From Alistipes sp. (GTDB lineage: Bacteria > Bacteroidota > Bacteroidia > Bacteroidales > Rikenellaceae), in the NCBI GenBank assembly GCA_028691095.1, contig JAQUZZ010000046.1:1-8328 (forward strand): a stretch of DNA of 8,328 nucleotides, in the 5' to 3' direction. Each line of letters starts with the position of its first letter. Position 1 is the first letter of the stretch. Of this stretch, positions 1 through 6,656 are shown piece after piece. The notes beneath the pieces are model-generated. The model was not told the DNA's origin, ran no database searches, and saw only the letters and a program-made list of their open reading frames with translations. The position numbers and the translations under genes were made by a program.

Positions 1-2676
1 GCCTTCGCCGTAAGCCGCAACGATCTCGGCCGAACCGTTGGTGTACCCATCCAAGATATAACCATGACGTTGGGTGAGCTGAGAGAGGGGTGTGAGGTCG
101 AACTGCCGCAACTCCATGCGTAGGGTGTCGTTGAGCGAACGAGAGGCAACTCCGTCGATCTGAAGCATCTGATGACCATTGCGGATGCGAAAACGATCGA
201 CGTCAAGGTGAGCGGAGTCGATGAGGATTTCACCCACCCCGATATCCCAAGTCTCCCCATCGGTAGAGAACGAGGAGGGATTGAAGTGTACCTTCACTTG
301 AGGGATGCCGCTTTGGGGATCTTCCGAGAGGCGTGCGGTGGCACTCAGAAGTGCCGAAGTGCCGTTTTCGACATTATGGAATCGCGTACCCAGATTGATG
401 CGGTTCTCTTTGGCGCCTCCTTGTACGGAGAAATCGGGCAGATAGAGCCCTTTAATCATTAGATCATTGGCGGTGATAAAGAGCGAGATGGAGTCGCCTT
501 GGTTGCGGGCCGCGGCTTTGAATCCGGAGACCGAGAAGGAGCCTCGTTCGATCAGCTCGGAGTTGACGGTGAGGGCAAACAGGTCACTCTCCGGATTGAA
601 GAGGAAGGCCAGCGTGGTTCCTTGAGCCAGTTGCAAGCCGGGCAGAAAGATACCGGCTACGTTGTTGGCCTGTTTGACGTTGACATTGAGCAGGTAATAG
701 CTGTCGATATTGGCGGCACCACCGGGCAGTGAGGGTCGCTCTGTTGATGTGGTGTCGGAGCGCACCAGGGGAGCCATGGAGGGCAGGTAGGAACGCAGGG
801 TGTTGCGAATATAGGCGAACATCTTGTTGTAGCTCAGACGCCCACGCAACTCGGCATCGGCAAAGGAGGAGTAGAGTCCCAACAATTTGCGATTGCTGTG
901 GTTGTCGGCCACCATTCGGATTTTTCCGCTACGCACGGTGTCGACCGGATTGATGTAGGTCATCTCCCCGATCTCGATCTCTCCGTTGAGCTCGTCGAGT
1001 TTGAGCCCCGACCCTTCGGCTCGCAGGGTTCCTTGGAGTAGCGATATGCTATCCCGACGATTCAGATTCAGACGATAGAGGTCGGCACGGTGGAGTGCCA
1101 AGTTGAAATTATAGGCGGGGATCGAGTCGTTGAAGTCGAGTCGTCCATCGAAGTCGAAGTTGAAACAGGTGTCGCGTGAGGCGATGGCTCCCGTGAATTC
1201 CCGATTGCGAAAGGCTCCGTTGAGCGCCATGGTGTGGTAGTCGTACCCGTTGAATTCGACTTGGGCAATATCGGCCTGAGCTTGCATTTGCACCGAGTCG
1301 CCCAATTTCCCCTGTACCTGAGAGGTGAGCGACGCCTTCCCTAAATCGGGAATATTCAGCAGTTTGCCAAGCGAGAATTGGTTTAATCGCAGGTTTCCCT
1401 CAAAGCTGGACGCGTGCTTCCCGTAGGGTATGGGGCGAATGTTGAAACGTCCGTCCAGTCGACCCAAGGGGCTGTGGAGTTGCGCATCGGCCGTGAAGTG
1501 GGAGAGGAGTCCGTTGAAATGGCCTTCCAAGCGAAGCGTTCCCAGACGTTGCAACAGTTGAGCAGACGAGAGGGGCAGCGTGCGATGGGTGAGGTCGTTC
1601 AGTACAAGGGCTATATCTTTCTCTTGACTCTCCAAGTGATAGAGGTCGAAGAGGAATCGCGTCTGACGAACCTCCGGCAATCCTACGATATGGAATCCCA
1701 AGTCGAGATGGGTCTGTTGAAACCGAGCCTCTCGAATTCGACCCTTCATGTCGCATACGGGGCCTTCGACCTCGCCCGAGACGTGATGAAGCACCGTTTT
1801 CCAGGTGCGCAAGCCGGGGGCGAAATAGGCAATCGTTGCGAAGCTGACGGTCGATTCGTCGAAGTCGGCTTTCAGGTTGACTTTTTCGAGAAAGTCATTG
1901 TATCCGCGCCATGTGTCGTATTGAAAATAGAGATAGGCCATCCGCACATCCGATTCGGGGGTTTGCAAATGGAAACTATCAAAGTACATTCCCCGTCCCG
2001 AAATGTTGAAATGGGGGGTCGAGAGATTCAAAATATGCAGGCCGCTGCGCTCTTTGAGCCGCAGTGTGTCGATCGCAAGATCCACGCTGTCGTTCACCAC
2101 GGCGATCTGCCGTGTATGGAGCGTGAAATCCGTCACCTTTAGGTCGGAGAAGTTGACTCCGTAGTCGCGCGGTCGGATCTCGAATTTGCGATGACGGAAG
2201 TTCATCTGTTCGATCCTAAGCGAGGAGGCTTGGAGCGCGAAGGGCTTCTTTTCGGTTTTGGGGGTTTGACGTTTGAAGTGTTGCAGAAGCTGTTTGAGGT
2301 TGCTCATGCGGGTTGAATCTTGCATGAGGTTGAAGGTGACCCCCTGCAACTTGACGTCACCCAAGTAGACCTTTCCGGTGAAAAGATTGAGTGCCCGCAG
2401 CGGAACCTCGATCCGTTGGGCATAGAAGAGGGTGTCTTGGTGATAATCCTCGACATAGAGTCCCTCGATCACAAAACGATTGAAGAGTCGGAAATGAAGC
2501 CGATCGGCACGAAATGAAGTCTCGGCTTTTTGACTCAGAAACTCCGTTCCTTGTTGCAGCAGAAGATTTTGGATGGCAGGAATATGGAGTAGCAGCGTGA
2601 GCACAACGGGCAAGACGATCACCGCAAGGATCACAGTAGAGATCAAAGATCGTATTATTTTTATAACTTTGCCCAT
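1..2676 (-). CDS. TamB/AsmA-like translocation and assembly module protein, 3' end cut off by window
   Basis: The minus strand is open without a stop from an ATG at 2676 to base 1: 892 codons, C-terminus outside the window. Residues 1-12 are basic (MGKVIKIIRSLI). Residues about 9-32 form one hydrophobic segment, a signal anchor. A long beta-rich, low-cysteine stretch of repeating amphipathic strands follows. Two parts resemble Bacteroidetes TamB/DUF490 and AsmA-like proteins: residues 73-92 (LYVEDYHQDTLFYAQR and on), and the region around residues 800-892, with the W-x-I, LQIDGVAS and YILDGYTNGSAEI patterns. Such proteins span the periplasm and are thought to carry phospholipid or help outer-membrane protein assembly; they have no catalytic residues. 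Family members in this phylum usually exceed 1,400 residues, so about a third or more is probably missing. An in-frame TAG lies upstream and no other ATG intervenes, so the start is well set. It is divergent from tsaD. The family call rests on overall pattern, and its exact job is inferred. Confidence 0.85.
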   Translation of the reverse strand, partial: MGKVIKIIRSLISTVILAVIVLPVVLTLLLHIPAIQNLLLQQGTEFLSQKAETSFRADRLHFRLFNRFVIEGLYVEDYHQDTLFYAQRIEVPLRALNLFTGKVYLGDVKLQGVTFNLMQDSTRMSNLKQLLQHFKRQTPKTEKKPFALQASSLRIEQMNFRHRKFEIRPRDYGVNFSDLKVTDFTLHTRQIAVVNDSVDLAIDTLRLKERSGLHILNLSTPHFNISGRGMYFDSFHLQTPESDVRMAYLYFQYDTWRGYNDFLEKVNLKADFDESTVSFATIAYFAPGLRTWKTVLHHVSGEVEGPVCDMKGRIREARFQQTHLDLGFHIVGLPEVRQTRFLFDLYHLESQEKDIALVLNDLTHRTLPLSSAQLLQRLGTLRLEGHFNGLLSHFTADAQLHSPLGRLDGRFNIRPIPYGKHASSFEGNLRLNQFSLGKLLNIPDLGKASLTSQVQGKLGDSVQMQAQADIAQVEFNGYDYHTMALNGAFRNREFTGAIASRDTCFNFDFDGRLDFNDSIPAYNFNLALHRADLYRLNLNRRDSISLLQGTLRAEGSGLKLDELNGEIEIGEMTYINPVDTVRSGKIRMVADNHSNRKLLGLYSSFADAELRGRLSYNKMFAYIRNTLRSYLPSMAPLVRSDTTSTERPSLPGGAANIDSYYLLNVNVKQANNVAGIFLPGLQLAQGTTLAFLFNPESDLFALTVNSELIERGSFSVSGFKAAARNQGDSISLFITANDLMIKGLYLPDFSVQGGAKENRINLGTRFHNVENGTSALLSATARLSEDPQSGIPQVKVHFNPSSFSTDGETWDIGVGEILIDSAHLDVDRFRIRNGHQMLQIDGVASRSLNDTLRMELRQFDLTPLSQLTQRHGYILDGYTNGSAEIVAAYGEG
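2664..2671 (+). promoter_or_regulatory. Predicted Bacteroidetes-type -7 box for tsaD
   Basis: The plus strand reads TAACTTTG, an exact match to the Bacteroidetes TAnnTTTG -7 element, followed by GCCCATCG, which suits a start near 2677-2680. I see no clear TTG or TTTG -33 element 19-25 bases upstream. If used, it gives tsaD a leader of about 120 bases. The box lies inside codons 2-5 of the divergent TamB-like gene, so the two transcription units would overlap at their 5' ends. Confidence 0.5.
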
Positions 2677-2772
2677 CGAAGAGGTTGCCAGTGGATTGAT
2701 TGGAGAGATACCGCATCGCGCACAGCCTCTGAAATGCTCTTTTGCGACGAAATCGAACTACAATTTTACTAA

Positions 2773-2785
2773 ATTTCTTAGAAAT
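2773..2785. repeat. Short perfect inverted repeat in tamB-like/tsaD spacer
   Basis: ATTTCT-T-AGAAAT is a perfect palindrome with 6-base arms around one central T, ending 12 bases before the tsaD ATG. It sits in the AT-rich part of the divergent spacer. It could be a small operator or a weak leader hairpin, but A/T-rich arms this short arise readily by chance. Confidence 0.25.
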
Positions 2786-2797
2786 AACATAACAAAA

Positions 2798-3820
2798 ATG
2801 GATATTACAATCTTGGGCATCGAATCTTCGTGTGACGACACCTCTGCGGCGGTTTTGCGAGGACGGACGCTGTTGTCGAATGTCATTGCCAGTCAGGAGG
2901 TACACCGCAAATACGGAGGGGTGATTCCCGAACTGGCGTCACGAGCCCATCAACAGAATATTATTCCCGTGGTCGACACCGCCATCAAAGAGGCGGGAAT
3001 CTCCCGCTCAGAGATCGACGGCATTGCCTTTACGCGTGGCCCCGGACTCTTGGGGTCACTCATGGTGGGAGTCTCCTTTGCCAAAGGGCTCTCGCAGGCG
3101 TTGAATGTGCCGATGATGGAGGTCAACCACCTGCAAGGTCACATCTCCTCGCACTTTATCGACCTTCCCGATCGGACGTTGCCCCATCCGCAGTTTCCGT
3201 TTCTCTGTCTGTTGGTTTCGGGGGGACACACCCAGATTGTGCTGGTGAAGGATTATGCCCAGATGGAGATCTTGGGAACGACCATTGACGATGCAGCGGG
3301 CGAGGCCTTTGACAAATGCGCCAAGGTGATGGGGTTGCCCTATCCCGGAGGCCCGGTGATCGACCGACTGGCCAAAGAGGGAAATCCGAAGCGTTTCAAA
3401 TTTGCCAAACCCTCGGTGGATGGACTCGATTACAGCTTTAGCGGACTGAAGACCTCCTTCCTCTATTTCCTGCGCGATCAGATGGCCGAGAATCCTCAAT
3501 TTATCGAGGAGAATCAGGCCGATCTGTGTGCCTCGTTGCAGAGCACGATCATCGATACGTTGATGATTAAGTTGGTGAAAGCGGCCAAGAGTTATGACAT
3601 CACCGACATCGCGATTGCCGGAGGTGTGTCGGCCAATTCGGGATTGCGGAACGCCATTACCGAAGAGGGACACCGTCGCGGCTGGAACACCTTCTTGCCG
3701 GAGTTCAAGTTTACGACCGACAACGCGGCCATGATCGCCATCACCGGATATTTCAAGTACCAGCGCGGAGAGTTTGCCCCGATGGATATTGTCCCCGTTG
3801 CACGGGTGAACCAACTGTAA
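2798..3820 (+). CDS. tsaD: tRNA N6-adenosine threonylcarbamoyltransferase TsaD
   Basis: TsaD transfers the threonylcarbamoyl group from threonylcarbamoyl-AMP to A37 of ANN-decoding tRNAs, forming t6A in the cytoplasm with TsaB and TsaE. The product is 340 residues, the normal family length. Visible motifs are the N-terminal ILGIESSCDDTSAAV (residues 5-19), RGPGLLGSLMVG (80-91), and the metal-binding NHLQGH with His111 and His115. These are followed by SGGHTQ (141-146), GEAFDKCAKVMGLPYPGGP (168-186), YSFSGLKTS (212-220), IAGGVSANSGLR (273-284) and TTDNAAMIA with metal ligand Asp308. The ATG at 2798 is chosen because family proteins start just before this first motif. The frame is open upstream to 2573, but that part does not resemble TsaD. 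The leader just before the ATG is A-rich (AACAAAA), with no Shine-Dalgarno, as usual in Bacteroidetes. It is convergent with murF, with a shared hairpin between. All key residues are present. Confidence 0.98.
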   Translation: MDITILGIESSCDDTSAAVLRGRTLLSNVIASQEVHRKYGGVIPELASRAHQQNIIPVVDTAIKEAGISRSEIDGIAFTRGPGLLGSLMVGVSFAKGLSQALNVPMMEVNHLQGHISSHFIDLPDRTLPHPQFPFLCLLVSGGHTQIVLVKDYAQMEILGTTIDDAAGEAFDKCAKVMGLPYPGGPVIDRLAKEGNPKRFKFAKPSVDGLDYSFSGLKTSFLYFLRDQMAENPQFIEENQADLCASLQSTIIDTLMIKLVKAAKSYDITDIAIAGGVSANSGLRNAITEEGHRRGWNTFLPEFKFTTDNAAMIAITGYFKYQRGEFAPMDIVPVARVNQL

Positions 3821-3842
3821 GAGTTCCGGAAAGACCCTATTG

Positions 3843-3877
3843 CAATGCCGCCCCGCAAATCTTGCGGGGCGGCATTG
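3843..3877. terminator. Shared hairpin terminator between convergent tsaD and murF
   Basis: CAATGCCGCCCCGCAA (3843-3858) pairs perfectly with TTGCGGGGCGGCATTG (3862-3877): a 16-bp stem with a 3-base ATC loop. It begins 22 bases after the tsaD stop and ends three bases before the murF stop codon, so it can serve both genes. Neither side has a run of T, so it departs from the classic intrinsic terminator. It may end transcription through hairpin strength, act with a factor, or mainly protect the two mRNA 3' ends. Confidence 0.8.
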
Positions 3878-3880
3878 GAA

Positions 3881-5164
3881 TTACAGCTGCTCGAAGAGCG
3901 ACTCTAAACCGATGCTGTGTGATCCCTTGACCAACAGGAATCGCTCCGTGAGGGGATGAAGGGTGAGGTAATGCGCGAGAGATTGGACGTCGGGGAAGGT
4001 GTGAAAAGCACCCTGAGCCGCCTCGGTGAAGTGAGGGCCTACGAGATACGCCTCGGTGAGGTGATTCTCGCGGAGCATCTTGACAATGGCTTGGTGTTCG
4101 TCCGCCGCGTAATCCCCCAATTCACGCATATCTCCAAGGATGACCGCTTTCGATAATTCGCTCGGCTCGTGGATGAAATTCTCCAGTGCTGCGTGCATAC
4201 TCGAAGGATTGGCATTATACGCATCCCGAATCAAGAGATTGTGAGGGGTGCGTTGCCGTTGCGACCGGTTGTTGTCGGGGGTGAAATGCTCGATGGCGGT
4301 GCAGATTTGGGGATCGGGAATCTCAAAATAACGTCCGATGGCAAGGGCGGCGGCCATGTTGTGGAGATTGTATTCTCCGACCAGTGCGGAGTGAATCTTC
4401 AGCGCCCCCCATTGCACCTCCACGCCTTGCGGAGTGGTGTGTCCCTCCAGCTCGGAGGCCGCGTAGTGGATGACTTGCAGCGAAGGACGTGCGGCGATCA
4501 TCTGTTGGAGCGCTTCGCTCTCTTGGAGACAGAAGGCCGTGCCTTGGTGTGCACAGAGGTAGTCGAGAAGCTCACCTTTGCCTCGCATGACCCCTTCGGG
4601 GCCTCCGAATCCCTCTAAGTGAGCCCGTCCGATGTTGGTGATAAGTCCGAAATTGGGCTGGGCGATGGCACACAGTTGCGCAATCTCCCCGCAGTGGCTG
4701 GCACCCATCTCCACCACGCCAAATTCGATGGAGCGATCCATCGCCAAGAGCGTGAGCGGAACACCGATGTGATTGTTGAGGTTGCCTTGGGTGGTGGCGG
4801 TGCGGAAACGTTGCGACAGGGTACGACCCACCAGCTCCTTGGTGGTGGTTTTACCGTTGCTCCCCGTGATTGCCAGAATAGGAATACCCAACTGCTGCCG
4901 ATGCCATGCGGCCAGGTGTTGAAGGGCTTGGAGGGTGTCGTCGACGAGGATCAACACCTCGCGTTGTGCGTCGGAGGCTTGATTGAAAATCTCCGGCGAG
5001 TCGATGACGGCTCCCGCGGCTCCGGCTTCCAGTGCCGACAGCGCATAACGATTTCCATCGAAGGAGGTGCCGTGTAGGGCAAAGAAGAGGGTGTCGCGGA
5101 CGTCGCGACGACTATCGGTTGTGATGCGTGGGGTACGTTCAAAGAACGAATAAAGTTTTTCCAT
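3881..5164 (-). CDS. murF: UDP-N-acetylmuramoyl-tripeptide--D-alanyl-D-alanine ligase MurF
   Basis: MurF uses ATP to add D-Ala-D-Ala to UDP-MurNAc-tripeptide, the last soluble step before lipid I in peptidoglycan synthesis. The product is 427 residues, the usual family length. The N-terminal uridine-binding domain shows TTDSRRDVRDTLFFAL (residues 15-30). The central ATPase domain has the P-loop ITGSNGKTTTKEL (99-111), TQGNLNNHIGVPLTLL (125-140), VEMGASHCGEIAQL (151-164) and NIGRAHLEGFGG (177-188). Next comes MRGKGELL (193-200), whose Lys196 matches the lysine carbamylated in Mur ligases. The C-terminal domain carries RDAYNANPSSMHAALENF (313-330), ILGDMRELG (342-350) and LVKGSHSIGLE (411-421). 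The ATG at 5164 gives a family-like N-terminus; the frame runs 17 codons further to 5215, but that part looks unrelated. It lies 82 bases downstream of the mannose-1-phosphate guanylyltransferase gene on the same strand, so co-transcription is possible. It is convergent with tsaD. Confidence 0.97.
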   Translation of the reverse strand: MEKLYSFFERTPRITTDSRRDVRDTLFFALHGTSFDGNRYALSALEAGAAGAVIDSPEIFNQASDAQREVLILVDDTLQALQHLAAWHRQQLGIPILAITGSNGKTTTKELVGRTLSQRFRTATTQGNLNNHIGVPLTLLAMDRSIEFGVVEMGASHCGEIAQLCAIAQPNFGLITNIGRAHLEGFGGPEGVMRGKGELLDYLCAHQGTAFCLQESEALQQMIAARPSLQVIHYAASELEGHTTPQGVEVQWGALKIHSALVGEYNLHNMAAALAIGRYFEIPDPQICTAIEHFTPDNNRSQRQRTPHNLLIRDAYNANPSSMHAALENFIHEPSELSKAVILGDMRELGDYAADEHQAIVKMLRENHLTEAYLVGPHFTEAAQGAFHTFPDVQSLAHYLTLHPLTERFLLVKGSHSIGLESLFEQL

Positions 5165-5197
5165 AAAGAGCGCTCTCAAAATCCGTGAAATACCGCT

Positions 5198-5228
5198 AAA
5201 AAACGCCTCTCCCAACGGTGTGGGGAAG
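5198..5228 (-). terminator. Weak possible terminator or attenuator between manC and murF
   Basis: Read on the minus strand, CCCC-ACACCGTT-GGG followed by AGAGGCG and a run of six T (bases 5203-5198) lies between the manC stop and the murF start. The stem is only three to four pairs with no convincing extension. At most it would be an inefficient terminator giving partial uncoupling of murF from manC. Confidence 0.2.
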
Positions 5229-5246
5229 AATGGGGGTTATCGCACG

Positions 5247-6335
5247 TTAAATATACTCATCGCCCTCTTGGAACTTGGCGTCGTCGATGAAGCGTTTGAC
5301 ATTCTGTTCGTTGTTCTTCGGGCAGATCATCAGTACGTTGCCGTGATCCACTACGATATAGTCGGTGAGTCCCTCGATGACGATCAACTTGTCGGGAGCC
5401 CCCTTGACAATGCAACCTTGGGTGTCGTAGAGCATACATTGAGCCGCTACGGCATTCCCCTTCGGATCTTTCTCGGCATACTCGTAGAGTGAGCCCCAAG
5501 TGCCGATATCCGACCAGCCGAAATCGCTGCATCGCACATAGACGTTGGTTGCTTTCTCCATGATGCCGAAGTCGATCGAGATGTTGCGACACTCCGGATA
5601 GATGCGTTGAATTTGGTCTTGCTCACCCGACGTGTTGAAGTAGGGTGCAATGGCCGAGAAGGTTTGGTGAAGATCGGGCAGAAGTTGGGCGAAACACTCC
5701 AAAATCGAGGCCGTTTTCCAGATGAAGATGCCAGCGTTCCAGAAGAACTCTCCGCTCTCCACAAAGGTGCGCGCCAACTCCAGATTGGGTTTTTCGGTGA
5801 AGGTTTTGACGGGGTAGATGCCCTCGCCTTCGGCGTTGTTCTGGTTGTCGATTTGGATGTAGCCGTATCCGGTAGCCGGACGGTTGGGACGGATGCCGAT
5901 GGTCATCAGGTTGTGGTGTTGCTCCACAAAGTCAGCCGACTGGTCGATCACGTGACAAAACTCCGTCTCGTTGAGGATCAGGTGATCCGCGGGGGTGATA
6001 ATCATCGTTGCCTCCGGGTTGACGGCCTTCAGCCGCCACGCGGCATAGGCGATGCAGGGTGCGGTGTTGCGTCCGACCGGTTCGCAGAGTACCTGGCGCT
6101 CGTCGAGTTCGGGCAGATGCGCCAACACTTGCGCTTTGTATTGACTGTTGGTGACCACCAAGAAATTGGCGGGGGGAATAATATGCGCAAATCGTTCGTA
6201 GGTGTGGCGGATAAAGCTCTTGCCCGTACCGAGAATGTCCAAAAATTGTTTAGGGGTCGAGCGACGACTGATCGGCCAAAAGCGGCTGCCGATTCCTCCG
6301 GCCATGATGATGCAGTAACGATTCGGATTAATCAT
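5247..6335 (-). CDS. manC: Mannose-1-phosphate guanylyltransferase (GDP-mannose pyrophosphorylase)
   Basis: This cytoplasmic nucleotidyltransferase makes GDP-mannose from mannose-1-phosphate and GTP. GDP-mannose feeds mannosylated glycans and, in many Bacteroidales, GDP-fucose for capsule and glycoproteins. The 362-residue product shows the signature MAGGIGSRFWPISRRSTPKQF (11-31), whose Arg18 and Lys29 are the usual nucleotide-binding positions. It also has EPVGRNTAPCIA (85-96), TPADH (114-118), TGYGYI (155-160), FTEKP (179-183), FWNAGIFIW (198-206), SIDFGIMEK (253-261) and WSDIGTWGSL (274-283). It is single-domain: the C-terminal cupin phosphomannose isomerase domain of proteobacterial ManC/AlgA is absent, as is common in Bacteroidetes. 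The ATG at 6335 places the signature close to the N-terminus as in the family. The frame stays open 72 more codons to 6551, but that extension is not family-like. It is divergent from the isomerase gene and upstream of murF. The symbol reflects function, not a proven ortholog. Confidence 0.95.
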   Translation of the reverse strand: MINPNRYCIIMAGGIGSRFWPISRRSTPKQFLDILGTGKSFIRHTYERFAHIIPPANFLVVTNSQYKAQVLAHLPELDERQVLCEPVGRNTAPCIAYAAWRLKAVNPEATMIITPADHLILNETEFCHVIDQSADFVEQHHNLMTIGIRPNRPATGYGYIQIDNQNNAEGEGIYPVKTFTEKPNLELARTFVESGEFFWNAGIFIWKTASILECFAQLLPDLHQTFSAIAPYFNTSGEQDQIQRIYPECRNISIDFGIMEKATNVYVRCSDFGWSDIGTWGSLYEYAEKDPKGNAVAAQCMLYDTQGCIVKGAPDKLIVIEGLTDYIVVDHGNVLMICPKNNEQNVKRFIDDAKFQEGDEYI

Positions 6336-6430
6336 AGATTTTTGTGCTATGCACGGGAAGGGTCTCGACAGATCGGAACACTTCGGTTGTGCGGTTTCTG
6401 TATCAAAAGAGGGGTTTATGTTCGATTTCC

Positions 6431-6509
6431 GGAGCCTGAGTCCTTGGGAAGATTCCGTCTCAGACCCAATGCTCCGCTTCGGGATCATCTGCCCGAGAGA
6501 CTCGAAGCG
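6431..6509 (-). repeat. Cluster of short inverted repeats in the likely manC leader
   Basis: GGAGC (6431-6435) is complementary to GCTCC (6471-6475). Inside this outer pair, TTGGG (6444-6448) can pair with CCCAA (6465-6469), and CTGAG (6436-6440) with CTCAG (6459-6463). The two inner pairings interleave, so they are mutually exclusive or form a pseudoknot. Next to them CGCTTC (6475-6480) is complementary to GAAGCG (6504-6509), with a further GGG/CCC pair inside. Arms of five to six bases can arise by chance, so function is uncertain. I do not recognise a known riboswitch. Confidence 0.3.
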
Positions 6510-6611
6510 AAACCCGTATACAATGTTACGATTTTTTCGGAGGATCTCCAAAAAATAGCGCGAAAATTCATTTTCGGCTTTTGCGGTGCAGCGGGTTTTC
6601 CGGAAAATCGT

Positions 6612-6619
6612 TACCTTCG
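6612..6619 (+). promoter_or_regulatory. Possible -7 box for the isomerase-pssA unit
   Basis: TACCTTCG differs at one base from the Bacteroidetes TAnnTTTG -7 element and is followed by CATA. A start near 6625 would leave a leader of about 30 bases before the ATG at 6657, a plausible spacing. No clear -33 TTG is seen at the usual distance; the nearest TTTG ends at 6583, 28 bases upstream. Confidence 0.35.
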
Positions 6620-6656
6620 CATATTTCCTTGATCGAAAACTTTAACGCGTAGAGCA

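Larger units (their letters stand above)
6336..6656. other. Divergent intergenic region between manC and the isomerase gene
   Basis: This 321-base stretch separates two divergent genes. I see no RNA gene and no convincing protein: the open frames on both strands here are extensions of neighbours without family resemblance. On the minus strand, at 6557-6549, TATTTTTTG is a one-base-too-long version of the TAnnTTTG -7 box and could start the manC transcript, giving a leader of about 210 bases. On the plus strand a near-match box lies at 6612-6619. Between 6431 and 6509 there are several short GC-rich inverted repeats, listed separately, which would fall within the manC leader. Confidence 0.5.

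Noticed and set aside
1414..2142. 242-codon open frame on the plus strand inside the TamB-like gene
   Set aside because: It is antisense to a continuous 892-codon frame with clear TamB-like character, has no recognisable domain, and reads as the complement of beta-rich codons.
2573..2797. In-frame upstream extension of tsaD by 75 codons
   Set aside because: TsaD family proteins begin immediately before the ILGIESSCDDT motif. The extension overlaps the TamB-like start antisense and has no family resemblance.
3056..3814. 252-codon minus-strand open frame inside tsaD
   Set aside because: It is antisense to a fully motif-complete tsaD, and its His- and Gln-rich composition is a by-product of complementing tsaD codons.
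6336..6551. Longer manC start giving 434 residues
   Set aside because: The nucleotidyltransferase signature normally lies within about 10 residues of the N-terminus. The extra 72 residues look like translated leader, though peptide data could overturn this.
5607..6632. 341-codon open frame on the plus strand across manC and its leader
   Set aside because: It is the shadow of manC, whose motifs are unmistakable. The antisense product shows no family motif, and its length reflects only few stop complements in manC.
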